64,000 nucleotides of DNA from Chondrosia reniformis (lineage: Eukaryota; Porifera; Demospongiae; Chondrillida; Chondrillidae): contig OX359201.1 of assembly GCA_947172415.1 (NCBI GenBank), positions 992,001 through 1,056,000 of the forward strand, read 5' to 3'. This document shows, piece by piece, positions 52,500 through 63,034 of this stretch. A program made the translations under genes and the position numbers. The notes under the pieces were generated by a model. That model was given only the letters and a program-made list of their open reading frames with translations, did no database searches and was not told where the DNA came from. Positions within the stretch are counted from its first letter, which is position 1. Each line of letters opens with the position of its first letter.

Positions 52500-52610
52500 G
52501 ATATTAAGCTAACTTGGTGTTAGCATTCACAGACATGTAGGAAACATTTCCATTGAGTTTTAGAAATTCTGATATCTATAAACTTATATGTATTTCAGTG
52601 CTATGAATAT
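52500..52610 (-). repeat. Solitary satellite monomer relic, reverse orientation
   Basis: The segment AGCATTCACAGACATGTA, G-variant, then GAAACATTTCCA (about 52522-52552) is the reverse complement of the array monomer with only a few mismatches. Similarity fades on both sides. It lies more than 11 kb outside the array, on the other side of two genes. Confidence 0.85.
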
Positions 52611-52689
52611 ATGTACAAATATCATATACGATATAATAAAGTTTTTCATATAAAATGTATTTGCTACTATATAAATAACAACTTTATTT

Positions 52690-52890
52690 AAAAGTAGTTG
52701 AACCACTAATTGGTATATCCCACTCTATATGTAATTTACTCTTCTCTGTACTTTGATCCTGTAGAAGAGATTTGAAGAGCACATCTTAATTACCATCGTT
52801 CCTTTTAGTGATTTTGTTCATTAAAATAATTCAATACAGAACACTGTACAGTTGTACAAATTCAATGCAAATTTGACATTAAGTTTGGCA
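52690..52890 (+). pseudogene. Decayed copy of the TRAIP last exon and 3' end
   Basis: This stretch repeats, in the same direction and order, phrases around TRAIP exon 9: 'ccactaRttggtat', 'tttactcttctct', 'cctgtagaaga', 'gtgattttgtt', 'attaaaat.attca', 'agaacactgta', 'cagttgtacaaattcaatgc'. The middle, where TRAIP encodes GYNGFGG, is deleted or scrambled, so it cannot supply the C terminus. The nuclease gene lies between this copy and the true TRAIP end. Confidence 0.85.
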
Positions 52891-53024
52891 CACATGAGTG
52901 ACATTGCATACAGATTAGAGACAAATAATATGCCAATTGTACAAATACCTATATAGACCAATTGTCAAGGAATAAATTCATGTTTATAAATAAAGATTAA
53001 AATTAAATCAAGTATAGAATGGTA

Positions 53025-56000
53025 TTAATGGAAATCTGAAAATAGATCTGGTTCAGGGTTCAACATTTGTCTTTCCAGCCTCTCCTCATCAGCTCTGCTC
53101 AGCGTCTTTCCCGGTAAGGCATGTCTAGTGGATGGAACATTCTCTGCCCCCTTGTTACTAGATGAGGTAGAACTGGACACTGATGTTCCTCTTGTGTATT
53201 CCAAACTATTACCTGCTTCCTGTAAGGGGCTAATTACTTTCTGTAGAGGTGTCTTCACTTCCTGTTTCTCCTGCTGTACCTCCAGATCAGACCAGTTGTC
53301 ATCAAACTCATCCCAACCCTCATTTTGATGGTTCACTTCCTCACTCTCCCAAGCTGTCCTGTGAGGGCTTGTGGCAAGGCTATTCATCAATGTCACATCA
53401 GCCATTGAATTACATGTTACATCATCACCTGGGGTAACCTTGTCAACAGGATTGCTTGAGGGAAATTCCCATGGCTCCATGACCTCATTGCCCTCCTCAC
53501 TGGATCTGTCACCATGGTGATGGTTCAAACTCTGAGCTGAAGCCTGCAGCTTAAGGCCTACAAAATTCATAAATAATCCAGCACACCATTTTTCAACATA
53601 CATACTACATCTACTTTAGAGTAAAACACCTATAGGGAATTAAAGTACTTTAGATGAGGATATGAGAGTTTTCTCCTTCAACCTCTCTTCTCCTTCACCC
53701 TCTCATCTTCTTCACTAGGCCATGCACTGTAAGTGTACACTCTCAGTTAACAAATTAGTTCTATATACTGACTACCACTACTATAATAATTACACAATGC
53801 ATACTTGATTATGCTTGTACATATCAAATTATTTCCGTTTAAAATGTTAACCTTTTGGCCTCTGTTTTTCTGCCTTTCTCTTCTGCTTCAGTCTCTCTTG
53901 TTCCTCTCTCCTCTGTCGTCTCTTTTCTTCTTTGGACACCCCTGGGGCAGCTGGCTGTGGAGAGGTCTTTCTCTCCCTCTCCAACTGTCTCCCCTTGTCC
54001 CACAAGACGGCTGGCATCTGTTTAGTAGCCTGACTAATACTGCTTGTAGAAGACTCTCCACCCGGCCTAACAGGACAGATAATAAAGCAAGTGTCTAAAG
54101 GACAGAGATCACTTAAAGCAAATGCCTACCAGGACAGATAATAAAGCAAGTGTCTAAAGGACAGAGATTACTTAAAGCAAATGCCTACCAGGACAGATAA
54201 TAAAGCAAGTGTCTAAAGGACAGAGATTACTTAAAGCAAATGCCTACCAGGACAGATAATAAAGCAAGTGCCTAGCAGGACAGATAGTACAGCAAATGCC
54301 TACCAGAACAGAGATTACTTAAAGCAAATGCCTACCAGATAATAAAGCTTAAAGTTTAGATCATATTGAATCCTTTATGCAACTACGTAGGTACATTTGC
54401 ATGTTTTAATGGTTCAAATCTCACTACTACATTCGTACACACAACTTGTACAGTGGAATCACATATAGAATCTGCATATCATGATTCATTAGTTAACAAT
54501 TATTCCCGCTGTAAAACACTGTACATGTAATAATGTATAGTATTACACACATACGTATATGTATATGTATGTACATGTGTGATACTGTATAGTGCTACAG
54601 CACCTTCCGTCAGTGAAGATGCTCTGTCTGGAAGTACCGAGGACCACCTCTCCTCCAAGTTGTGTCACAAGAACAGCCAGAGCTTTAAAGGTAGCGGCCA
54701 CCACAGCATCGTCAGCATCGTGCATGCCCACCAGTACTTCCGGCAGGATATCCTCAACCAACTCCTCATCCGAACAGGCATCGATATAGTTCTCCAAATT
54801 GTTAAGAAGCATCATTCTAATATTGACATCTCGGGAGCTGAAGAGCTCCAACACCTCTGGCAGAATCTCATTCCTGAAACCATGGGAACACAAAAGTACG
54901 TATACTGGAGTATACTGATATACATTGAAGTATACTGGAGTATACTGGAATGATTAAATTATTGACTGTAGTTATTGACTTACTGAAAGAGAGTTTCAGA
55001 CAAGAATCCTTCATCTGAATCTGCAGAACAACAAACATGATACGTACATGTGTATATATGTATATAGCCTATGCACTTACAAGTATATTATACGTATATA
55101 TTTGTATCACATTCTATGCATACGTACACACATGTGCAAACAGCTACTGCTCCTTCACAAGCACACAATATACATATTAACACATGTGTACTAAATATAG
55201 AGCACACACATACTACATACTATAAGCACACACATACTACATACTATAAGCACACACATACTATAAGCACACACATACTATAAGTACACACATACACAGA
55301 TACTATAATCACATACCGTCAGTACAAGGTGAGAGAAGCACTTGCCATAATGGAGCTGCGTCTGGGTTGCTCAGAATGGGTGGAGTCATTAGGAGGGGAA
55401 GCAAGCGCCGACTAACTACTTCTTCTGGAATTGCCAACATTCTGGGTTGAATATCTCTACATACAGTGTTGCAACAATGTATAGCACATCTGGAAAAAGT
55501 ATCGAAACAGTAAACCAGTTGAACATTCACAGTATTAAAACACAACTGATAAGAACAGCTGAAAGTCAGTCAAAGTTTATGGTCACTTAAAGACATTGGT
55601 GGTCACACTAGAAAGAATCTATTCACAGGTGGCTGGATGGCCATCCTTCATGGCAGCTTAAAATTTATAGAATAAAGTTGCCAGGAGAGCTGACAATATA
55701 GAAAACTGACTCACTGAAAAAATATTTCTGTTTCCTGTTTGGTTTTTACTGTTATATCGTGAAAGAATTCAGCCATTTTTGTCAAATCATTATGTAGATG
55801 CGGAGAGCATAAGACCTCAGGTATTGTAGGCCGTTGCTATGGGAACAAACGTGTTTAAATCAAACAATGCTTAGGAGAACTGAACACAAAAAGTGTTCAC
55901 CATTAAAGATATATCAGTAGCAAAGAGTACAATATTATGTCAGTAATATTACATGTACGTATACACTCCATTATAAGCTAGAAAATGCTACTACAGTATA

Positions 56001-58981
56001 TTGTGATGATAATTTCATTACACTGCAATTTCAAAATGGTGTCATAATGACAACTAGACAGTACATTAGTTAACCACTCACTGTAGGATCTTCATTCATC
56101 ATGTAATTGTTCACAAAGTCATCCAACCCAGCAGGAAGGATACCTTAAAATAGTAACAGTTAGATTATATATTCTGACATACGTATACATTACATCACAC
56201 AGAGAAAACTACGTAACCAGGACTGGAAACTTTAAGTATTGCGTACTTAATTTTAATTATGACTATGCATATGTTATGTATAAAATATAAGGACATTATG
56301 TATTTAGATGCTCTATGCCTCTACTGATCCACTGTACACAGATAACATTCACCGAAGAGGTACGTACCTGATGAATCAAATTGATCATAAATAGTTAAAA
56401 TGAGCTGTCCAAAGGCATACACGTCCCCAGCATGAGGAGGTGTGGTCATAGAGGATGTGGGCGTGGCATCTTCTGGGGGTATGGCCATGGGCTCCCTCAA
56501 TTCTGATATACTCTCCAAGAACTACACCAAATGTGCATGTAAAGTGACATATGTCAGTACATACATACATATTAAATTTAAACTTCAAATCAATCATTTA
56601 ATGTATAAAGGATATATATAGTAACATATGACATGATGTCATCTTCTACCTGTGTGGTTGCCTTGCCAACGGGGCAGACTGCTTCCATACAACCTAATTT
56701 CCACATCCAATCCTTCCCAGAAGTCACAAATATGGACGTTAAACAAACATTATTATGAAGCAAATTAGCCTACAAAAGCAACGTATATATGGAGGATATA
56801 TAGCCTTTACAAAAGCAACAAGTACGTATATATATGGAGGATATAAAGCCTTCACTAACAGTATTCAAACTGCAAGGATCAGATATTGCATACGTAAATG
56901 ATTAGTACAACATACAAAATGTTGGAGTAGAAATAATATTCAAAATGAATAATTAACATGTCAATTGTACGTACATATACGTATACATAGGTATTATAGA
57001 AGGCTTATAAAGGTAGCATTACTGTATTAAGAGGGAGGGGTGGAAAACCAAGATTCTAAACATAGGAGGGGCAAGCATGGAGCTAGGTAATTGCTGAGGA
57101 TCTAGCTATTATTATTGTTATTAGTTCTTGACTACATAACTAGTCTATGAATATACATAATTGTCATATTTGCTGATGAAGACACATGGGTCGAAACATT
57201 CTACTAAAGAATTCCTTGGTGTTGACACTCAATAACTTTCTAGCTCACAACTAAACTGTAAAATAAAGAGTACATGAGTGAGATTTTAATTTAGTTCCTG
57301 CTGCAATACAGACAATATCCAGGGGTGCATTTAAGGGGGGTACATTTGCGGGGGGTACATTTGCCTCCCCTTGCTATATTCCCCCCCTTGGAAATTTATC
57401 AAGCCTTACGTATGTCAATATTGTATAAGAAGAATGCACTTCAGAAGATTTTGCTTCCATGCTTGCCTCCCCCCCTTATTTCTAGGAATCTCATTTTTTT
57501 CCCCCCTTGAAGAATTTTCTAAATACAGCACTGAATATGCATATACTTACTCTATGATATACATATATTCGTAGGTATACGTATATATGAGCATTAGCAA
57601 TGTTCAAAAACAGAAACTTGGACGGTCTTCTTCAAGTTCAGAATGCAAAGTTGGTAACACTTACTCTGTTGTGCATGAAGTCAAGTGCCTTAGCAACGTC
57701 CCTCAGTCCAGCTGTCACCTCAACTGGTGTCACCTCCTGGATCACCTCAACCAGCGGCACCACAGCCTCCGCTAACATGTACACAATCTGATTGTCACTC
57801 TCATCACTAGAAAGGAACTTGATAATGTTTGGGTGACGTAGCTGACGCAACACCTAACAACAGTGGAAGAGAAAAGTTCAGCAAGAAAAATGTAATCAAT
57901 CAGCCAGTCAGTCATCACAAGGCTTGTCTCCTTTGCAGGAGGTTGCCAATATGTACATGTTAAAAGGACAGTCCTAGTGTTAAGATATTAACTATGGAGT
58001 CACAGTGGATGGTAACGCATAAGGACTACAATAGTTGTACAATACTCTAAAATAATATCGTATATGTCTGTATAGAGGACGGGTCAAAACTCCCTGGAAA
58101 GATATAGAGGCCTGGGCCTCTTTTTGAACATATACGATAATAATAATAATAAATAAAGAAAATGCATCCTCATCTAAATCTCTACAGTGTTGCCATTAAT
58201 CATCAAAAAGACTAGGAAATCACTCATATGCAGTACCTGTTAAACATATTTACAGGAAATGGTATTATTAATGTGATATTAAACAAGTCAGTATACACAT
58301 ATATATTAATTATTACATAATATGACCAGGCTTGTAAATCAGTGACTCCAGACCAGACATACCTTACCTAACTACACATAAATTTGTTATAGTGACTCAT
58401 GGGCTCAGATTGGCCTAGTGCTGTCTTTTTAGTTTATAGTTGGTGTCACTTTAATAAACAATTATTATTATTATTATTATAGCGCGTATTATAGTAGGTT
58501 TATCCGGCCTGACTAGTTATTATTTATTATTATTTTAATCAGGGGAATGTCCCTTCAGCTCACAGCTGGTCTACCAGGGAGTCCTGTAATTATAAACGTC
58601 ATACAAACATCATACACAAATTGTAAATCAGTTAGTAATCAGTCAGTAATCAGTTTGGGCAGGTGTTGATGGTAGGACAGTTGATGGGGATCACCGACCA
58701 ATTGGATTGGTTGCTACCTTCCCACAGGAAAAGCAGCTGAAATGCTTACACTTTGGAACATGTTAATTCAATGCACAGTTTCCGTATCTTACTGATATAT
58801 TCCTTTTTGCACAAATTAGTTTTTTGGGATCCTGAAAGACGTGCTCAAATTCAGTGTATTCTTCTTCATCATCCTGGTCGAAAAATTTCTTGGCTGTCCA
58901 TAAAAATCTTCCATCTTGTTCTAGAAGGATCTCGTCCTCTAGTTCGTCTTCCTCAGTCCTACCAGTGCTATTACCCATCAT
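53025..58981 (-). CDS. SCYL3: SCY1-like pseudokinase, SCYL3 type
   Basis: Eleven minus-strand exons keep frame: 58981-58793, 57853-57665, 56769-56650, 56521-56368, 56143-56082, 55836-55715, 55489-55317, 55020-54984, 54873-54604, 54066-53852, 53557-53025. From the second ATG (58978) the product is about 686 aa and begins MGNS, a myristoylation-type start as in human SCYL3 (MGSENS). The kinase-like domain has RQLRHPNIIKF, HNNVCL in place of the catalytic HRD loop, and KLGCME in place of DFG, so catalysis is not expected. HEAT-like repeats follow (LLPLLMTPPIL, NEILPEVLELF, KALAVLVTQLGGEVVLG). The C terminus has a basic coiled coil (EEKRRQRREEQERLKQKRK) like the COPI-binding tail of SCYL1, an acidic WDEFDDNWSDLE stretch, and ends in LFSDFH. 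SCYL proteins act in Golgi and COPI trafficking. SCYL3 is the best fit, though the tail also recalls SCYL1. Confidence 0.9.
54070..54350. repeat. 59-bp minisatellite in SCYL3 intron 9
   Basis: 'ggacagataataaagcaagt' recurs at 54073, 54132, 54191 and 54250 (period 59), followed by shortened copies. The first copy touches the splice acceptor of exon 10, whose CCTAACAGGACAG context belongs to the repeat. Confidence 0.9.
55180..55315. repeat. CACACATACTA microsatellite
   Basis: Imperfect repeats of 'agcacacacatactataagc' type fill the end of SCYL3 intron 7 next to the exon 7 donor at 55316. Confidence 0.85.
57310..57500. repeat. G-run/C-run element in SCYL3 intron 2
   Basis: Contains GGGGGGTACATTTGC twice, then three blocks of C-runs (CCCCCCCTTGG, CCTCCCCCCCTTATTTC, TTTCCCCCCTTGAAG). 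It resembles elements in DHX33 intron 5 and TRAIP intron 5. Confidence 0.5.
58380..58740. repeat. Probable retroposon with ATT-repeat tail
   Basis: A stretch ending GTGTCACTTTAATAAACAAT and (ATT)n at about 58440-58480 resembles about 60400-60505 (CATGTCACAAAAATAAACAA followed by (ATT)n). Simple ATT tails after a shared end suggest SINE-like copies. This one lies in SCYL3 intron 1. The remainder to 58740 holds nothing recognised. Confidence 0.4.
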
Positions 58982-59052
58982 AGAACGGCCATTTTTATTC
59001 GTATCACCAACCGCTATCTGTTTATAGGGTTGGATAGCGTATACCTAGAAAA
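58982..59052. promoter_or_regulatory. Shared divergent promoter of SCYL3 and the BTB gene
   Basis: 71 bp separate the SCYL3 first ATG (minus, 58981) from the BTB gene ATG (plus, 59053). Position alone implies a bidirectional promoter. I see no convincing TATA box at the expected spacing. Confidence 0.55.
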
Positions 59053-60273
59053 ATGTCTTCGCGGTTTTGTGAAGCAATTGCAAGGAATCATAAACTGTCT
59101 TTAGAGTTTAAAAACTTCCGTAAATTCGTCGAAAGAATCTTTCCAGACGAAGCTGTAGATGTTATTCTTATAAAAGTGGAGGATGACGACGATGAGGATA
59201 CCCTACCGGAGTCAAAACGACCAAAGGTATCACTCGACGGGTTAGATGGCGACCATCCCGCTCCTCTCCGAGCGCATCGAGCAGTTCTTTCGGCATTTTC
59301 TGGTTATTTCAAAGCCATGTTCGAAGGAGATTGGAAGAAAAAAACTACAAGGAAATCCCGATCAGACTAAGGAAAGATATTCAGTGGATCGTCTTTCAAA
59401 AGATGGTTAAGTTTCTATACGCTGTCAAAGTAGACGTGACGGAGGACGAAGCGACGGATCTTTACGAATTGGCAGATTTTTACGACATTCCCGACCTAAG
59501 GGATTTGATAACAGGGACCACACCCTCCTGGAGCGATAAAAATTTGGTCGTAAAATTGTGTGCAAAAATTCCTAATTTTGAAAAAAGTGGGAATTTTAGT
59601 CTATGCAGAGAAGTCATTATTAAGGATTTTGAAAAGCTGGACCTGTCACCTTTGACCTACGAAGCAATGGAACATTTTCTCAAGTCTGATGATATTGCAG
59701 CTCCAGAGGTGCAAATATTTAAAATGCTTTTGCAATGGCAGGTTTCACAAACTACTGATATTACCAAGGAGAGAATAGAGAATCTCTCCAAGCTTATTCG
59801 CTATGGAACAATGTCCCTTCAAGAGTTGGCCCAAGTCGTGTCACCAACACAGTATTAACTGTAGCCTGGCACTACAGCAACATATAAGCTTCGACATTGA
59901 TATATTCAAGGCTAGTAAAGAGCTATTTGAGCCGAGATGTAGTCAGACAAAAATTATTAGATATAGGAATACTGAGACTATGTGTTCCAAGTGTGTAATT
60001 GTTGTCCATGGGTTCCAAAAGACAAGAGTGAAATCTAATCAATCAACTGAAAGGCAAAACATAGAGATAACAACACAAAAATTCCCTGTGCATATAGCAC
60101 TCCAAAATTCACAAAATGGAAGAGAAACTTTAACCATTTTTGAAGAGTCTCAATATATTTATGAAAAAAATGGAAAATTTATCTTGATGTCTTTAAATTT
60201 TAGGAGGAGAGTTGAAATTGAAGCAATATACCCAATTGTGATCCAGACAGTAAAAGTTAAAAACATTTGTTAA
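59053..60273 (+). CDS. BTB/POZ-BACK domain protein, frame broken
   Basis: Single-exon gene spread over three frames. Frame 1 (59053-59343 region) holds the first half of a BTB domain, with AHRAVLSAFSGYFKAMFEGD. The frame then shifts at a run of seven A (59339-59345); one more A would restore it. Frame 2 continues the BTB (YKEIPI, FQKMVKFLY, LYELADFYDIPDLRD) and a BACK-like helical region up to a stop at 59856-59858. Frame 3 remains open from about 59860 to 60273 (from about ALQQHISF, through LFEPRC and IIRYRNTE, to KVKNIC). BTB-BACK proteins usually serve as substrate adaptors for cullin-3 ubiquitin ligases. Either sequencing indels or a decaying gene explain the breaks. It has no introns, unlike its multi-exon neighbour SCYL3. 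Confidence 0.65.
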
Positions 60274-60463
60274 TTTAAAGTATAAGTTGATAAGTTCCAT
60301 GCATTGATAATGTACATGTCAATTCCAGAAGAGCAATGAACTTTCGAGTACTATTTATCATGACTTTCCTTTCTAATGTGACTTATAAACCTGAACTGGT
60401 TGGGCCATCCTTATTAATCTTTTTTGTATGGCATGTCACAAAAATAAACAATCATTATTATTC

Positions 60464-60500
<37 letters not shown>

Positions 60501-60855
60501 GGAAAAAGGATGATGATTGGTGCTAATTAGGGCATGAATGAGGTAACAGGATTAAATTAAATTTTATTATTATTATTATTATTATTATTATATTAATTTG
60601 TTTGGTATAGAATACATGCATTAGTAAGGTGGACAAGGATTTCCATTGCATTTTACTCTCACATGATGAAGAACTCCATTTGTGTCAGCATACAACAAAT
60701 GGGTCTATTCCTGGTTAGCCACTTTTTGAACGCTGTAGAGCGTGTATATAGAGCGTCGAAACATGTTTTGACCTTTAGAAAGGTGTGCATTAATTGCTGC
60801 AAATAATTAACTGAAAACGCCATGCTTTTTCGGCCATTCTCACTCTCTGATACAA
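60274..60855. repeat. Spacer with ATT microsatellites and retroposon-like tail
   Basis: No gene. Two (ATT)n tracts lie at about 60455-60500 and 60560-60592. The sequence before the first resembles the tail of the element at 58440. A phrase GTCGAAACATGTTTTGAC lies near 60756, just upstream of the oxygenase gene. Confidence 0.6.
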
Positions 60856-62148
60856 ATGGCGGATCCTAGCATGGACGCAGCTAGCGATGTACTTTCTCTA
60901 CAAGACCTTACTCACAGAAAAATTGTCGATAACTTGGGAAAAATTGCTGAAAATATCAAGGAAATGTTCACCTGTGGGGGGTATCTCGATGCTCCCGATC
61001 AGATCGAGCTGGTTTATCGTAAAAAGAACGGCGAATGGTCTCCGCAGTCTGTGATATTTCCTAGACCAAATCTGGAGTGTCTGAAAGACTTAATCGAAGC
61101 AGGCTCGCCAGCTACATTTGGACGCGGAGAGGAGAACGTGTATGACAAGAACTACCGCGATGCCGTGTCCTTGGAACCTTCCATGTTCATGACCAACTTT
61201 CAACCTGCTTCTTCATCCATACTGAAAAAAATCCATTCTCTATTGCTACCTAAAGAGTCCGTATACACCATCCACGCGGAACCCCACAAGTTGAACATCT
61301 ACACAACTGGAGGTCACTTCAAGGCCCATGTGGACACACCTCAAAGTGTGTCCATGTTTGGTAGTCTTGTTATTTGTCTTCCGAGCTTTTTCCGTGGCGG
61401 TCAGCTGGTAACTCAACATGGAGGCAAGAAGATATCCTTTGACTGGTCTGCCACGTCAGACTATCCTCCTTGTAAGCTGAAGTGGGCTGCCTTCTACAGT
61501 GATGTTGAGCACGAGATACTACCTGTGACAGAAGGACATCGTGTTACCATGACATTCAACCTCTATGGAGTGAAATTGCCACTAGCCACTTCAAAAGATC
61601 TGGTAGTTGACTACACCTCTTTGCCATTTTACCATGAGCTACGAAGTATAATAAGAAATCCTGCTTTCATGAGAGAGGGAGGTGTTCTTGGGTTTCCATG
61701 CCAACACTGCTATGTTGGAGTGAAGGAAAAGCTAAACAATGCAGAGGATCTTTCAGTATTGTTGAAGGGTTCAGATAATGTTGTGTATTCAGTGGCCAAA
61801 CTATTGTCCCTCAATGTGAGTGTCAAACCAGTTAACCCTAGGTTGAATGCAGTTTTAAGCCATTTCAAGAATTTCCAGGAGCATCTTGTGGAGGGCATTC
61901 GGTATGGAAGACAGTCAGTATTTTATAGAAGTATACAGGCCCTTAATGAAAATTTTGATGTTAAGTTGGAGGCTATTACATGGGTACATAAATGGGACAA
62001 ATTCTCAGATCGTGTATGTGTATTCATGCGCCATCTTGGCAATCAGTGTAGTCTAGCTTGTGTTTATCAGATTGCAGCCATCCTCATCACGGTGCCCAAA
62101 TGGTGTAAGGAAAGAAGCACATGTGGAGAAGCTAGCAACATGCAGTGA
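60856..62148 (+). CDS. 2-oxoglutarate/Fe(II) oxygenase, copy 1
   Basis: Intronless frame of 430 codons from ATG at 60856. The double-stranded beta-helix signature is visible: H158-x-D160 (HFKAHVDTP), distal H219 (DVEHEI) and R229 (EGHRVTMTFNL), which bind iron and 2-oxoglutarate. GSLVICLPSFFRGGQL is a typical middle strand. Members of the prolyl-4-hydroxylase-like branch hydroxylate proteins or small molecules; the substrate here is unknown. The next gene is a close tandem duplicate with a different N terminus. The last 15 or so residues (KERSTCGEASNMQ) may reflect a late frame shift, because another frame stays open to a TAG about 45 bp further on. Confidence 0.85.
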   Translation: MADPSMDAASDVLSLQDLTHRKIVDNLGKIAENIKEMFTCGGYLDAPDQIELVYRKKNGEWSPQSVIFPRPNLECLKDLIEAGSPATFGRGEENVYDKNYRDAVSLEPSMFMTNFQPASSSILKKIHSLLLPKESVYTIHAEPHKLNIYTTGGHFKAHVDTPQSVSMFGSLVICLPSFFRGGQLVTQHGGKKISFDWSATSDYPPCKLKWAAFYSDVEHEILPVTEGHRVTMTFNLYGVKLPLATSKDLVVDYTSLPFYHELRSIIRNPAFMREGGVLGFPCQHCYVGVKEKLNNAEDLSVLLKGSDNVVYSVAKLLSLNVSVKPVNPRLNAVLSHFKNFQEHLVEGIRYGRQSVFYRSIQALNENFDVKLEAITWVHKWDKFSDRVCVFMRHLGNQCSLACVYQIAAILITVPKWCKERSTCGEASNMQ

Positions 62149-63034
62149 TAGCTATGATGGTAGCCCATCTGCAAAGAAACTATAGTGATGCATGAAGTCT
62201 GATTTAAAAACATTTGGTGAATACTCTAAACACTAATCAGTGTGCTATTATAAAATTTGTGATTTTGTTGCATTATGCCAAATTATATTAATATCTATAA
62301 ATTATTTATAAATGCAACTAGTGTGACCATGCATGCATCTCAATATAAATATCAAGCATGTAGATATATAGCACTCAGTAGTACATGTACATTTTGTTGT
62401 ACACATGCCATGACGTGACTAAAATATATAGTAAAATCAGGTGAGTGCAATTTTACCCGGACATTTACTGTGTCTATATACAGACCTTAATTCTCTGATT
62501 TTTATGCTGAATGCTATATACTCTAGATCTTATGCTGTAAAATTTATTGAATTGATTGATATTGTCATGAAACAACAGCTGCTGATTACGAAATCTATAG
62601 TTATAGGAGTGCTCTTTTTTATCATAATTAGAAGTTATATATATAATTTCTCACTTGGGATGAGAATGCTAATTTTAAACTTTAAAAAGCGAAAGCACTA
62701 TATAGCGAAATGAAGGTTACGACCAAGAAGCAATATTGGTTTATATAGAAACTGACGCCGCCGCTACCATCTCAGGGAGTAGCATGAATGCATGGTTTGA
62801 TAAAATGAGACAACTTTCCCTCATATGGGTGCATCTGCACATGTACACACTAACGCACCGCGTACCGTATGGTCATATTGGATAAATATAAAGACACAAA
62901 CATACAGGGTTGGTCACGATCAGATGCTACAATCGGTAATTATATATACTATTATAATGTACGGTAGACTCGCCCCTCTTTCTAATCTCCAATTACAACT
63001 TCAATTATCGCAAGCGGGGGGCGTAGCTTATCCA
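62149..63034. other. Spacer between the oxygenase genes
   Basis: AT-rich, no recognised gene. A 90-codon plus frame (62441-62713) starts without a normal ATG context and shows no domain; I do not call it. The promoter of the second oxygenase gene must lie here. Confidence 0.5.

Larger units (their letters stand above)
52239..53024. other. Spacer with satellite relic and TRAIP 3' copy
   Basis: No gene. It contains a reversed, single satellite monomer (about 52500-52610) and a decayed duplicate of the TRAIP terminal exon region (about 52690-52890), described separately. The rest is AT-rich. Confidence 0.6.

Noticed and set aside
60336-60530. 64-codon frame ending in polytyrosine
   Set aside because: The tyrosines come from the (ATT)n microsatellite read in one frame; the stretch looks like a retroposon tail.
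62441-62713. 90-codon frame between the oxygenase genes
   Set aside because: Starts at a non-ATG codon, is AT-rich and hydrophobic by composition, and shows no domain or splice partner.
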